Shown: positions 1 to 11,792 of the stretch, in pieces
Layout: every line of letters starts with the position of its first letter
How positions within the stretch are numbered: the stretch's first letter is position 1
From: Trichobilharzia szidati
Lineage: Eukaryota > Platyhelminthes > Trematoda > Strigeidida > Schistosomatidae
DNA: 64,000 nt
Direction: 5' to 3'
Assembly: GCA_944472155.2 (NCBI GenBank)
Contig: OX235277.1
Location: forward strand, 22,454,804 to 22,518,803
Position numbers and translations under genes: made by a program
The notes under the pieces: generated by a model
The model's database searches: none
The model's input: only the letters and a program-made list of their open reading frames with translations
What the model was told of the DNA's origin: nothing

Positions 1-1290
1 CTTTGATATGTTCATTAGTTCCCCCTCTTTAGTCAAGTCTGCCACATACACCAGTCCATCACACTAGGTATATAATTGGTGACAGCGAAGAGGTAGTCTT
101 ACTTTACTCCTATATTCACTTTAAAAACCTTGTTGAGTTTTCTGCTGTGCATTAGTTAACATGTGGCGTAATCATACAGCTGTTGAATATGGTCAGTAAA
201 GTCCCCAGACACGCCATAGTGTTGAAGAAGTTTCCGAATTACTTCTGATTTAATGCTGTCGAAGTCCTTTGCAAAGTCAAGGAAACTCCAGTAGAGATTA
301 AGTCGAAATCTTTGCTTTGTTCAGTGCTGATGCGTCGAGCGGCAACTTGATCAGCACGTGATTTGCTTCTCTAGAATCCAGCTTGCTCTAGCCGGAGTAC
401 TGTATAAAGCGCGATTTTCATTCTTTCCAGCTTGATCTGACTTAGTATTTTACATAGCGCGGACTAGAGTAAGATTGCATACCTTTTCCTGTGAAGGCCT
501 TATTCTATCTTATTCGATAGTTTGACAAGGTAGTCATTCTTCTAGTTAGTAGATACCTTTTCTTTCATCATGCCGAAGTTTCTTTGTTCTAAATGATGTT
601 CTGAGCCTACATTGGATCCTATTATCAAATTTATGTCCATCAAGCTGCGTCGCTACCTTCTTGAGCATCATTGGGATGAAGTCTGCCGAGTTTCTTGTGT
701 GTCCATTTGGCAAAACGCATGTTATTTTGTGTATATCCTTATGCCTGAAGACGTTGACTCAGATCACCAAATCACTTAAAAGTTAAGAGACTGCACAGGG
801 TATTTGTTAACCGTCATTTCTCTGAGGGCCTCTTCCTGGACTGTCCGCTCACAATTTAGTATTCATGTCACCCTCTGTGATCTTGATGTCACCATTTGAG
901 ATGTTAGCCATCACTGTTTGCAGTTATGCACAGAAATTTTCATCCTTTACCTACCGCGAGTTCTTTGTATGTGCGTAATCATTGGGTAATTGTAACCTCC
1001 CTTCATTTTGAGATTTATCTTGCTGTCATTATTTTGGAGTATATTGGTTTCCACTGCACAAGACACCTTCCATAGTCCATATTCATACCACGTGCACTCA
1101 CGGATTCCTAACACTTCAGTGCTGTATCTTCCTATTTCTTTGAACAACCTGTACAGTCCCTCAGGCACCAGCATTTCACATACTTATTCCCATTGTTCAT
1201 TTCATCGAAAGAGGACACATTGGCTCACTGGCCTTCCAAAATCTAACACCATACCACATCACTTCTTCTGTCAGAATGGAGAGACAAATT
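1..1290 (-). pseudogene. Decayed RTE-type LINE (endonuclease to reverse transcriptase), runs off the left edge
   Basis: On the minus strand the translation is broken into many frames but keeps RTE-clade landmarks. Near 1150-1060 it reads like the start of an APE-type endonuclease (a stretch ending EVLGIRECTW, resembling the usual EVLGISETRW). Between about 480 and 400 it has CKILSQIKLERMK, matching the conserved start of the RT fingers. Near 310-200 it has SFLDFAKDFDSI followed by KLLQHYGV, which corresponds to RT motif A (usual form IDYEKAFDSV). Numerous stops and frameshifts show it is dead. The middle part (480-950) is poorly recognisable. The copy continues beyond the left window edge. 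Assignment to RTE rather than another LINE clade is from recalled family motifs. Confidence 0.6.
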
Positions 1291-1528
1291 AGTTTGTTCT
1301 TCATATTCTGTATTTTTATTACTTTTCTCGTGTATTGCAGATTCTGTCACAGTTTGATTGAATTCTCAGGAAAAAGTCGTTACTCCCATATCCAATGCTT
1401 CTTGTTTCCACAGTCTTGAGACCGGCTTTGAAACTTGACAGCTAGTAAACTAAGCAAGGATTTATGAAATAAAACAGCATCATTATTATAAACTGTGTAG
1501 CCTTCACACCACTAATGTAAAGTAAATA
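1291..1528. other. Intergenic or intronic spacer, nothing recognised
   Basis: Short AT-rich stretch between the RTE remnant and the SINE. I see no ORF, repeat or splice-like pattern I can support. Confidence 0.5.
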
Positions 1529-1712
1529 GTGCGTCGGTGGCAGAGCGGTTACAATTCTTGCCAACTATGCACAAGGTCTGCGGTTCGATCCCCTGCTGAT
1601 GGTCGGCTTGCAAAATTTGAGCTACGGTTATCACATGCTGAAAATTCCATACTTGCAACAAAATACTGTGTGGAATCAAGCTGTCATAAAATTGAAATTA
1701 AAAAAAACATAA
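1529..1712 (+). mobile_element. tRNA-derived SINE with CR1-like LINE tail (copy 1)
   Basis: The head has RNA polymerase III internal promoter elements: an A box TGGCAGAGCGG at 1538-1548 and a B box GGTTCGATCCC at 1582-1592. The tail at 1637-1682 matches the 3' end of the LINE at 16101-19199 (shared words GCTGAAAATTCCATAC, AAATACTGT, TGGAAT, AAGC) and is followed by an A-rich end. It therefore has the classic layout of a SINE mobilised by a partner LINE. No clear target-site duplication. A 64-codon ORF across it is incidental. Confidence 0.8.
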
Positions 1713-2420
1713 TAGTGTGTTGACAGTTCTCTGGGAACTGTAAGCGTCAATAAATATTTTCTATTCATTCCAGTGGAAAAGTGTGAGTTATATTTAGTTT
1801 GGCTCCATTTTAGTAACATAATGGTTCTTATTTTACAACAACAGATTTAATAATCGACTAATCTTCCAATAGCAATATATTCCTTGAAACCTGTATCAAC
1901 CCGACAAACTTGTCCTCTTAATACGATCGTGTGTATTATATATTTTTAATTATTCCCCAAGGGATTTTAAAAAAGTAGTTCATTAACGTGACAGAGTAAA
2001 TTCAAAGGAACTAATCTTTAGTCAAGATTATTAGTACAATTGTTTGTGTTGTGACAGAACACCAGAGGGGTTGGCAGTTGAATCGTTATCCGCAGTTTGT
2101 CATACACAGAGAAGAAAACTATGTATTTCCACATATCTTCTGCGTTGTGCTAATTCAGTCTTTTGCATGTGTGTTTCTTTATATCCTTTTCGTGTCTTGC
2201 ATGTTTCTTCACAGTTATAGTTCACTTGCTTTCTTTGATGCGAAATCCATCGCTCCTCTGTTAGATACTTGTGAATCGAATAATGCTTTCTCGTATACTT
2301 CTGGTAAATCTTAACAGTAGCACACGTCAAAGCATTATCCACCACAAGTTACATGTGTATTCTGTGTATAATTTGACGATTCCGATTGTGATGGATAGAA
2401 AACGCAGTTTAAAACAATTT
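1713..2420. other. Intergenic or intronic spacer
   Basis: AT-rich sequence with short overlapping ORFs on both strands (about 80 codons) that lack any domain, codon consistency or splice context. No function assigned. Confidence 0.5.
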
Positions 2421-2482
2421 ATTTTTTTCCACCACGTTCCCAGGAGAACATAGGGCTTCAAGCTTGAGGCTTGTAGTTTCTG
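2421..2482 (-). mobile_element. 3'-end fragment of the RTE-tailed SINE or RTE element
   Basis: The reverse complement contains AGCTTGAAGCCCTATGTTC followed by a CCTGGGAAC-like stretch and an A-run. This matches the tail of the SINE at 19820-20048 nearly base for base and resembles the 3' ends of the RTE fragments at 32186 and 45447. The tRNA-like head is absent, so it is a severely 5'-truncated insertion. Confidence 0.6.
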
Positions 2483-2972
2483 TGGCACTGTGACAGCAAG
2501 GATAAAGGTAGTATTTGGAAAAAAATTATCGTATCACCAAAGTCTTGCTTCACCAATTTCTAGGCATAGTAATAATTTGAGGATAAGGGGGATAGCTACT
2601 AAAGTGACACGCCAGAAAATCGAAATTTGCAATCGTACTATAATAGACAAAGGTGAGTTAATAATCTGATTAAATCTTGTTTCTTGAAAAAGGTGCACAA
2701 TACGTTTAAAATAAAGATACCATAATTATTTGAAAAATAGCACGTATGTCGTCACCCGTCTGATATAATTCAAACTTGGTTATGATCAGAATACACTAAT
2801 TAAGGTCTGTCAGTATTAGTCGTAGGCTGAAGCATAAGTTGTTAAATAGTATTGCGAAAGTATAACCGGGTAGTATAAATCTGACCTGCCAAATGTAACT
2901 GCTGAAAAGTCATCTCGATTATGAACTTGTGAAGCACAGTTCAAGCAGTAAATGATTGCGTAGAGAATGTTG
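2483..2972. other. Spacer, nothing recognised
   Basis: AT-rich DNA between two retroelement insertions; no supported coding or repeat feature. Confidence 0.5.
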
Positions 2973-3170
2973 TTCACTGACACAGTGGTTAGGACTCTCG
3001 CCGACCATGCACATGGTCCGGGGTTTGATCCCCTGCCGGCGCACAACCGATATCTATGGTCGGCCTGAATTTGGGCTACCGATATCCATGCTGAAAATTC
3101 CATACTTGTACTGAAAATACGGTGTGGAATCAAGCTGTAAATCAAATAAACAAATAAATAAATAAAAGCA
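2973..3170 (+). mobile_element. tRNA-derived SINE with CR1-like LINE tail (copy 2)
   Basis: B box GGTTTGATCCC at 3022-3032. The tRNA-like head has the words CTCGCCGACCATGCACATGG, shared with the minus-strand copy at 43260. The tail from 3090 matches the CR1-like LINE 3' end and is followed by (AAAT)n-like sequence. A 7-bp repeat AATGTTG flanks it at 2966-2972 and 3171-3177, consistent with a target-site duplication. The A box is degenerate compared with copy 1. Confidence 0.8.
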
Positions 3171-3303
3171 AATGTTGATATTTATAGCTGAGAAATGCAG
3201 AAAAACGCAGTCTGTGAATATAATACAACCACTAATATTTGACATATAGTCAGGATGCCACTTCTCGTCAAACCAATTAGTTGGGTCAGGAGAAACAACA
3301 TTT

Positions 3304-3557
3304 ATTATAAGTTATTTAAATTAATCCCAGCGTGTTAAGAAAATCAAAACAAGATTTTTCTGAACGTTTCGCTGTGTAAGCCACAGCTTCTTCAGCAGAT
3401 GTATTCGGATTTTTATTATTCATCAAAATATATAGTCAAAGTTTTTTAACATAAATTGAATTCAGTTTATTTGAAGGTCATTTATCCAGCAAAACGTTCA
3501 GAAAAATCTTATTTTGATTTTCTTAACACGCTGGGATTAATTTAAACAATTTATAAT
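3304..3557. mobile_element. Short fold-back element with 71-bp inverted repeats and a hammerhead-like motif
   Basis: Positions 3304-3374 and 3487-3557 are inverted copies of each other (71 bp, about 4 mismatches) around a 112-bp spacer. Next to the inner end of the left arm, the minus strand carries CTGAAGAA, a 6-bp hairpin GCTGTG/CACAGC, then GAAACGTTC. This pattern resembles the hammerhead-like terminal motif described for Penelope-like elements. No coding sequence. Classification as a PLE-derived non-autonomous element is inference. Confidence 0.6.
3362..3400 (-). ncRNA. Hammerhead-like motif in the 71-bp fold-back element
   Basis: Minus strand: TCTG, CTGAAGAA, stem-loop GCTGTG-GCTTA-CACAGC, GAA, ACGT, T, CAGA. 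TCTG/CAGA pair as stem I and the core matches CTGANGA followed by one extra A. The conserved GAA and a U-H cleavage position are present. This is a closer match than the one at 63901. The extra A makes activity uncertain. Confidence 0.45.
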
Positions 3558-6140
3558 GAATCAATCTGACTCGGCGCTTAAATTATTTCAGGAAGTTCGT
3601 AACACGTACGGCCTGGAAACCTAGAAACAACATTTAGCTGGAATTTTCATCATTAGCAATATTTTGGGCTCTAGTTGTTTACCAGAAACTTCGTGTTTAG
3701 TAAGTGACTCGCCTTCACAGAAACTTAATGTTTGTATTCGAAATTTTCAGGGAAGTTTCTTGCAACCAAAGAATATGCATCAAACAAAAACTGAAAAAAT
3801 TGAAAAGGATGACGTTTTGACTTCACAGATAACTTCCATGATCCCTGTCGTACATTACAATGCAACTGATCAAGACTAACATTGACTCCCTACAGAACAT
3901 TGTATGAAGTTTACCCAGTAGCATCTAATCAGTCATCCCGAAACCTATCTTAATGATGTTCAAAACTGGTGATCATCGATTGTAGAAGATTTCAAGAGGA
4001 ATTTCTTTACGTATCTGTAATAAGAGAATAAATATTAAGCCCTCTGACAGATGAAAATCAACCTAAATTTCTCAAGCTCCAGTACTCTTACAGATGAGAT
4101 ACGTCTCGGAATACGTTTTGATGTGATGTAAAACTTATTTCTTAAAGACCAATTTCGAGATAAAAAATTAATTTCGCAAAGTTACTCCACTAAAGTATGG
4201 AGATATTCCGTCTTGTCCATCAAGGTCAGTAAGATTAAGCATGCGGTTATGCAGGACTGAATCAGTCAAATGAATATACCTACATATATATATATTTGAA
4301 AATTTTCTGTCTTCACGGATTCCACATGGCTCTCATTTCAAATAAATACGACTGAAGACTACCAAAAAGTACACATTCACACTTATCTATTCAGATAAGC
4401 TTGGTGAGTCTGAATTCCTACAATTTTATAAAATCCGGAATCAACGAAAGGCAAAGTAGGCGAATTTTAGCTTACTTTAAAAATGGAAACATTACAGTAG
4501 CTGACTATGACTAAAACGTACATGAAATTTAGTTTTCAGAGTTCAAATAAAATCAAGTATTACAAAATCCCACAATTCATCTTCATGGCTTTTGTCCTCT
4601 TATAATCACAGAATCATTCTGAATCTTTAATAAAATTTTGAGTAGTCCGACAGTAAACTGAGTAACAAAGCATATAAGCGAACAAAACTAGTTTTCAGTT
4701 AGATCCCAACAGGCCTCACTACAATTACCATGCATTTAGGAATAAATATTAGAAAGACATACAGACAGATCAAAAAGTGCATGGTGATGTGTTCACTTAA
4801 CAAGACCTAAACTATCCAAAGGTGGGCAAATGCCTGTAAAAGCTACTGAATGCATAGTTTAGTCCTAATAGTTCGAATAGCGACTGTCTCACGTATGTGC
4901 AGGTGTGATGGGATGCGAAGAATGACTATGATTGCTTCCGTTTGTCTCAATTAGTGCAACAACATGAAACATCGGATGAGTTTTACATACTCTTCTAACA
5001 AACCACGATGTGAAATATTCATCAGCACACTGGCTAGGCTGTATGTTCAGGAGCAGTTGAACTGATTGACAAGAAAAGATGTGGTTAAATTGTCTCGGTT
5101 ATCCTTCATTTCATTCTCAACAATTCGCTGTCTAGGAAATGAAAAAAGTAGTTTTGCTGAGCAGAATATTTTTCGAATACTTCTTGCTAGTCTCCTGCTA
5201 TTCGTTATGTAGCTATTGAGATAGCCAATATCTTCGCAAGACACTTTACAGCAAAACACGACTACTACGTGGAACACAGAATATAGTGGTTAACTGTTAT
5301 TATTTAGACTTAAGTCTTAAACATTCCGAAAACAAAATCATTCTCCGGGAATGCTGTGATTTCGTCTAGTTTGACAAAATACTTTCTATCCATACTCAAT
5401 TTATTCAAAGTGCAACTTCCAAACGAATTTTGACAAGCTCTGCAAACAGTTTGTTCTGCTAGATCTCGTGTAATTCGAAATGGTTCAGCCCTCACAGGTA
5501 AGTGAATTCAAGTTTTTCTCTGATGATTTAGCATTCAATACGGCAAACGAGCTGTGCGGCAGTAAATCATTTTGTTTTGACTAGCGAGCACCAGTGTTTG
5601 ATTTAAACGGTATGCGGTCACATAAATCAACCTATATATGGTAAGTTTATCAGAATAAATCCTCAGGAAGACAGCACTAGGCTACAATGGAGGCCACAGT
5701 GTGTATCACGATACAGACATATTCAACTGACCTTTGTTAAGTGGGAAAAAACATCAATTTCTACTTCCACCAAGGTTTTCCAAGGAAAAAGGTAGAATCA
5801 GCAGGCGTTTCGAATAGAACAGTCAGTTAGAAAATTATTATTTCATTTATACATACTGAAGTAGAATTCTGGGATTTTCACTATGTTTCCTGCCTAAAGA
5901 TCAACGCTAGGCCTGTCATCACAATGACCACTTCAGTGTATGATTCGACTTCCAACATATAAGAAAGATTCGTGAAAATCGACTCTCAAATTAGTTTTCA
6001 TTTTACATTGCATGAAAATCGTCTCCTCTTAAGCAAATTTAAACTGCAATCAATTCAGTAATAACTGGCAGGTGAAATGCGTGTAACAGTTAGATTAGAC
6101 TTGTTTTTTCAGTTAGGAAGGGTGTACGTTTACTGATAAG
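3558..6140. other. Long spacer without supported genes
   Basis: About 2.6 kb of AT-rich DNA. ORFs do not exceed about 76 codons and none has a recognisable motif. A (TA)n tract lies near 4275-4290. One isolated plus-strand 9-nt AG...GT pattern at 5489-5497 was judged chance. Confidence 0.5.
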
Positions 6141-8220
6141 CATAATTTGCGTTTATTTCAATAAGACATTATTCAGATAAATGAAATCAAAATTTGCAGT
6201 TCGAATTTGGACAGGAACTGTTGACAGAGAGGTAAAAGCTTTAGTAACATTTTGCATGAGTCAGAAAATATTATTGTAATCAAGTATGACTTATTTATAA
6301 GGTTTAAAGGTTAAATGTATTTTTATTCCAAAATTTTCTGTATATTGCAATCTAAAATACTAAAGAAAATATTCTACAAATTACGTACACATCAACGTGA
6401 CCAATGCACTACAGAAATGAATGTTGAAATTTGACATTTGAAATCAGCTTATATTGTTTGAGAATTCATTTTATCGTAGAATAACCTCAATTCCACATCT
6501 ATGAACCATTTTCCTAATTTTTTTCTATTATGCTCAAATCACTAATTGTTATACTATTCCTTCGATGACTATTCTTTAAATGAATTATAAATTTTGTTAC
6601 ATATAATGCTAATCTCACTGTGAAGCATAGTTTTATCTATGAGTTTAAATAATACTGGCTTTGAAAATAATTCTGTTTCCTGAGCTTTCATTTGTAAAAT
6701 AGTTGATGAAGTTACTGATGAAAACGTCATGCAAACCAGTAATGAAATATCCAAGTTCCAAACTCAAATGTCAGAGAGCATCGAACGGTTACATTCTCCA
6801 TAATTAGCCACAAATCTCTATTTCTCTGAAATTGATAATCCTCACGTGTTCATAGGTACTTTGCATTTGAAGAACAACAACGATTAAACGTGATCAGGCT
6901 TGTTGTTTCTTTTCATCAAATCCAGTTAGCATTTAATTCAAGTATTTGAAATTCTCAATAGTGTTATTTCGCACAGTGATACCTAAATCTGAAAGGCGCT
7001 GCCATCTTGAATGAGGCAAATTTCATGCAACTGTTTACCATAATAAACCTGGCTAGATCCAGAAAGATGAATTTAGCAAGATAAGATAATGTGATTAAAT
7101 TTCAGTGTTATCCCTCTCGAAAACATGCAACATAAATACTCAAATTGTGTGCTTGTTAATTCTGAGCTTGTGGGACATCATTATCTCGTGAAGAAATAGT
7201 AACAACTACTCGTATTTCTTCTTATAATGCCGTTTATTCACACGATAATAATGTCGTTCAAATCTAAGATGTAAAATGAATATATCCGTATTCATCTTAA
7301 AATGGTTCATGGCTTTATGCAGTTGACAAGAGAAGCAGCGAAATAAAATGTCGTCATTAACTCTGCTACAACGCTTCTTGTTTAGATTTAATTATAATAT
7401 AAATTCATGCCAGAGGCAACGGGGAGTCTACAAGCGAAGCAGCTGGATTCCTATCATGTCTCCTACAACTGCTGTTATTAGTCTCATTGTCATTTGTGAA
7501 TAACTCGAACTTATTCACTTCGTACTGTGAATACTAATTACTTACAATCTGACTCTTTCATAATGTGATGAAACCTTGGGATACAAAAGTTAAAATTATC
7601 TCATAGATAAACAGCATACCGTATAAAGCGCTTTCAGTGGTCATTGTGACATGTTATGTCTGGAAATAGTAAAACGTTTTACTCAGGAGAATTCATTTCT
7701 ATAGAAGTAGACCTGAAGTAACAAACATCACGACAATACAGTACCACCCCAAATTGAAATTTAGTTCAGCCCATCAAAAACGTACAACAAGGTGATCACA
7801 AATGCCCACATCTACTCTTGTAGGTTTCAATAATAGAATAAATGTCATCGAGTTTAAAAGCAGTGAGCTTAGATATGACCATTTATTTAACCTGGGAAAA
7901 ATTCAGACACTCTACTATATCATATATACACCTAAGGCTGGGTGTATCTGAGAAATATTACTTTAACACTTAAATCGTGGTTTCGTATTATTTTAACTGG
8001 TGGACAGTGTGATCGCATTCTTTTGATATCATTTCCAATTGAGAGACTATGCTATACATGTCAAACTGAAATTTCTTGTGGGTTAATATATTCGACAAGA
8101 GAATTTGCAGGTTACTTCGATTTCAGAACTAATGTAAATTTTGACGTCCAAATTACTTTTCGCGTTGGGAAGTGTAATGGTTCCTGCAACTTGATAACAA
8201 ATGTGTATCATGTTGAACGA
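6141..8220. repeat. Segmental duplication, copy A (partner 27615-29360)
   Basis: Diverged but collinear with 27615-29360. Examples are ATAATTTGCGTTTATTTC near 6142 versus ATAATTTGCATTTATTTC near 27615, TACAGAAATGAATGT in both, and AATATTACTTTAACAC near 7955 versus AATACTACTTTAACAC near 28830. It ends with a homologous 27-nt micro-exon candidate. The offset between copies is about 21.2-21.5 kb, so the copies have accumulated indels. It appears to be an intron-plus-exon unit of the micro-exon locus duplicated in tandem. I could not find the duplication edges. Confidence 0.6.
8157..8183 (-). CDS. Candidate 27-nt micro-exon (duplicate of 29305-29331)
   Basis: On the minus strand the acceptor is TTGCAG and the donor is GTAATT, weaker than at most other sites. 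Read in the phase common to the locus, the exon encodes T-I-T-L-P-N-A-K between two split codons. The homologous exon at 29305 encodes T-I-T-L-P-D-G-K. Conservation of length (27 nt), of phase and of the peptide core in a diverged duplicate argues for real coding sequence. The weak donor leaves open that this copy is decaying. Confidence 0.55.
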
Positions 8221-8540
8221 GTAAGTATTTGTACAGAAAACGTGACATGAACAAATTTTTACTTAAATTGTGTGATCAGGTGTGTATCTTACTGCCTACT
8301 GTTGTAACCGTAGTGGAATTAGATGAGGACGTTGTCGCCTTGTTCTGTCTGCGCCTGACTAATATGCCTATCTGCTTCTGGTACCTTCCGATTCAGCGAA
8401 CCACGCAAATATCAAAAGACAAAGTCTGGTCTCTGACTTTATATTGTAGTACAACAACTACGACTACGACGACAAATAACTTATTTAGGAAATGGTATTT
8501 ATACTATTTTACAACCAATAGAGACAGCTAACAGTATTTG

Positions 8541-8788
8541 AAATAATTGGTCGTAATAGTCAATAACAAAATGCGTGGGAGTGATGATATACCACTTATG
8601 CGAGATTAACAGTCATTAAGATAATTGAACAATAACGAAGTGTGTGAGAATTGATGATATACAACTTATACGAGATTAACAGTCGTTAAGATAATTGAAC
8701 AATAACAAAGTGTGTGGGAATTGATGGTATACAACTTATACGAGATTAACAGTCGTTAAGATAATTGAACAATAACAAAGTGTGTGGG
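8541..8788. repeat. Tandem repeat, about 70-bp unit, 3 to 3.5 copies
   Basis: The words AACAATAAC(A/G)AAGTGTGTG, ACGAGATTAACAGTCGTTAAG and ATAATTGAAC recur at 70-bp intervals (ATAATTGAAC at 8621, 8691 and 8761), with a more diverged first unit from about 8541. Later units are nearly identical. No homology to the other repeats in the window. It is probably a young intronic minisatellite. Confidence 0.85.
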
Positions 8789-9563
8789 ATCCTATTACCT
8801 ACAAAATGGTTATATGCATTATGCTGCTGCTCTTTCTGTTTCACTATAGGGAATGCATGATCACAACGTTACAGAAATGGGTTATTAAGTGACAATGCTA
8901 AACAGACTGAGCGTGGCATTTTTGTACTCTAGATGTTTATTTGAATTCAGGCACTCGTTATCTTGTTCAGTCAAGTTTTCAGAAACCTGAAATTCAAAAT
9001 GTACACTAAGCTTATCCAAATATATCAGCCTTGGTAGGTTCAAGATGAGAAACGTTCATGAGTGAATATACGCCAGAGACCGCTTTACGATAAAGTCGGC
9101 GTAGACCTAGAGTAGGCGTAAATTTTCTGAGCAAATATTTCTTGATATTTATTACAGCTTGGAGATAACAATGCAACATAGACTGGTAAACTGACTTTGC
9201 TGCACTTTCTATCATGAAATGTGATTCACATATGATGATAATCATTCTGATGGAGTAGTAAACTGATTGATGTGAATGGTTCTTCATTTGTAATCCAAAA
9301 TGGCCAGTAAATAACAGTTTAATGTGCGCATTCATTTCTTTTTAATATCTGCACCTCGCGAAAATGGATAAATGAAAGTTTGAATAAAATCTACAAAATG
9401 CTAAGGTATTTATGAGCAAGGAGGATAATAGTTGACAATAGTCTTATTGATAATTCCGCATACATGCTTCTCGTGTAGGTCAACCTTCACAAGAAACGGT
9501 TTATGCAAACCAATCAATAACTTAAATTTACTAGTAGTTATTTTATCAGATTATGTTCTATAC

Positions 9564-9569
9564 GCTTAT
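9564..9569 (-). CDS. Candidate 6-nt micro-exon
   Basis: Minus-strand pattern CTAAAGCAG | ATAAGC | GTATAG. The surrounding sequence is homologous to 11130-11200, which has a 6-nt candidate at the same relative position (ATAGGC with a better GTATGT donor). Open in the common phase. Six-base exons are weak evidence alone; the duplicated context is the main support. Confidence 0.35.
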
Positions 9570-9748
9570 CTGCTTTAGTGAATGTTTTGAAGTTGATTTG
9601 TCTGTCATGTCACCTTCACGTAAAAGAGCGACAACTCCACCCTATGTATTCATGTCCGCACATGTAAGCTGGTATAAAATGTTGAATGTAAAATATGCAG
9701 TGGAAGACCATAATAACAGCTAATTGACATTGACTCATCTCTTCTCAC

Positions 9749-9766
9749 CTAATCGATTTGTAATCA
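9749..9766 (-). CDS. Possible 18-nt micro-exon
   Basis: Minus-strand donor GTGAGAAGAG resembles the donor of the 21-nt exon at 30926 (GTGAGTGAAGAG), and the location fits the 21-kb offset. The acceptor would be TTATAAG, which is poor. Open in the common phase. It may be a decayed counterpart of the 30926 exon. Confidence 0.2.
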
Positions 9767-11154
9767 CTTATAAGTGCGTTTTTCTATATTAATACAAAAC
9801 CTTGTCACTGGTCAACAAGTGATGTGTTTTGAATCAACTATCACATACTCTCGAATCTTCTTCCAAACTAAGGATAATTAACTACTGTTTCATTGCTGTT
9901 TGTGAATACATCCGGCTGTTCATTCCAATAAGAGTTGTATTCTTGAAAATTTCCTCTCATATAAAACTTCCTCTGAATGGAATCAAAATATTAGTTGAGG
10001 AGGCAATATCATATGAAAGCACGATATTGATGAATAAATAATTTCACCAGAGTTGTTAATAAAATTCTTCTTCTGTGTGAATTTGAAACCACTATTCTTC
10101 CTCGTGAGAATAACATAAATGTTCTTGTAAAATGTGAACACTAATAAGAGGAATATATCAAGGAGTCTACAACGTACACACTGAATCCACAGCGTTTTGC
10201 AATTCACTGGATTTCAGTTAGGATTCGCCTAGTATTCAACTACATGGCAGAGACGAAAACTAGCTTACACTTTATTTTCAGTTGCATTCTGAAAAGCTGG
10301 TGTCCTTGAGAACTTGAGAAAACTCAAGTCTCGAAGTGATGTTGTAATAACTGATGTGATTATGAACAATAAATTGTGTTCGAAATGTCATCCAGTGAGT
10401 AATACTGTTTCACTGTGTAACATATCTAGTAAACAAACTTATATGGAATCATGCAATTTATGAGCTCTCTCGGAATTTCAAAGATTCGGCTTTGCCATGA
10501 ACGTAATGAACACCAGAGAAAACAAGAAGTGGATATCAACGAGTAACCAACTATCTGCACAAGTTACTGGAATTAATTTATCAATCGACCACAATTGGTA
10601 AGTTTCTAACTTTAACTATTTATGCAACAACTACATGTTTCATATATCGGTTTATAATATTGTGTGAGACGTTGTCGGATTAATTTTGTTGTCTTTCAAT
10701 ATAGAAACGTATTTTCCCGTAGTATTTATTTAATTCGGTCCCAAATGAATACGATTCAAAGTTACTCTGATTTACACCAGCTATCAATTTTAGACTAAGA
10801 AATCCTTAGTCGACAGAATGCATTGCATTAATTGAGAATCTATGAAAAGCTGAAAATAACTAGACCTGATCAAACGTGTCGTTGAAGTTAGGGTGAATAA
10901 GAATGGTAGTATTGAAAAAGTGAGTCACCTTCTGAGTGATCGAAAAAAGTTTCAAAAATTTAATAATTCTAGTGACACAACTGGGGACGTTGAACGTCAA
11001 ATGACTGGGGCATGAAATTCATGGGCAGAACGAGATCTGATTTATCAGAAGAGAAGTGGCGAGTAAAGCAGTTGGTACCTCAACATTCTGGACTGATGAC
11101 CTTCAATGTATTCAGCATTTTAGAAAGTGTTAGAAGACTGAATATTTTACATAC

Positions 11155-11160
11155 GCCTAT
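11155..11160 (-). CDS. Candidate 6-nt micro-exon
   Basis: Minus-strand pattern ATCAAAACAG | ATAGGC | GTATGTAAA, with consensus-like sites on both sides. Flanks are homologous to the block around 9564. In the common phase the exon supplies one whole codon, AGG, plus split codons. Confidence 0.4.
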
Positions 11161-11608
11161 CTGTTTTGATGAATGTTTTGAAAACGTGTATACAAATGCT
11201 TCGGTCACCTCGGCATATCATTTAGTTCCAGAAATCATCCACAAGCATTGGCACTTTTAATGTTTATCCCGTTTATATTCCTTTCTTTCATCGACAAACG
11301 TTTATTTCACAGCTTCTTCGACTTCACGTCTTTTGTTAACAGGTCTTAGAACTTCGGTTTATCATTTTAACTTTGGTCATTATATTTACAGCTCTCTGTT
11401 CATTCCACTTCACTTCATTTATTAACTGTTAGTCATTCACGAACATAACATTTAATTTTGCAACACAGCATCGTTGTTCTTATTTCTCACCCTTCGAACA
11501 TACCTGGAGCATACCGCACTTGTCGGTTTATTTCTCTGTGGTATTCAAATTGTCTCCCCTACCACAGACTACACTCACCACTGAAAGGCGTACTTCATTT
11601 GTCTGAAT

Positions 11609-11609
11609 T

Positions 11610-11640
<31 letters not shown>
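11609..11640. repeat. (TA)n microsatellite
   Basis: A run of alternating T and A interrupted once, inside AT-rich spacer. Confidence 0.8.
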
Positions 11641-11792
11641 CCATCTAATCTGATAACACGCTCTAATTCACCATGCATATTTTAAATGGCAATCGCAATT
11701 AATCGACAATTGCTCCACCTTGATCTTAATCTATATACATTTAATCTTCTAAAAGAAAAATCCACATATTGAAATCAAAACAACATTTTGAG

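Noticed and set aside
1008..1292. 94-codon plus-strand ORF
   Set aside because: Antisense of the decayed RTE endonuclease region.
1529..3145. tRNA genes suggested by A and B boxes
   Set aside because: The boxes belong to SINE heads; no cloverleaf with a proper acceptor stem, and the sequence runs into LINE-type tails.
5489..5497. Plus-strand 9-nt pattern CAG|CCCTCACAG|GTAAGTG
   Set aside because: Isolated on the plus strand, poor pyrimidine tract, no neighbours; taken as the chance background for this kind of search.
6384..6407. Minus-strand 24-nt pattern (CTGTAG ... GTAATT)
   Set aside because: Stop in the common phase, weak donor, and the acceptor is lost in the duplicated block near 27.8 kb.
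7556..7564. Minus-strand 9-nt pattern with GTAAGT donor
   Set aside because: Acceptor GAAAG is purine-rich and implausible; counterpart absent in the duplicate block.
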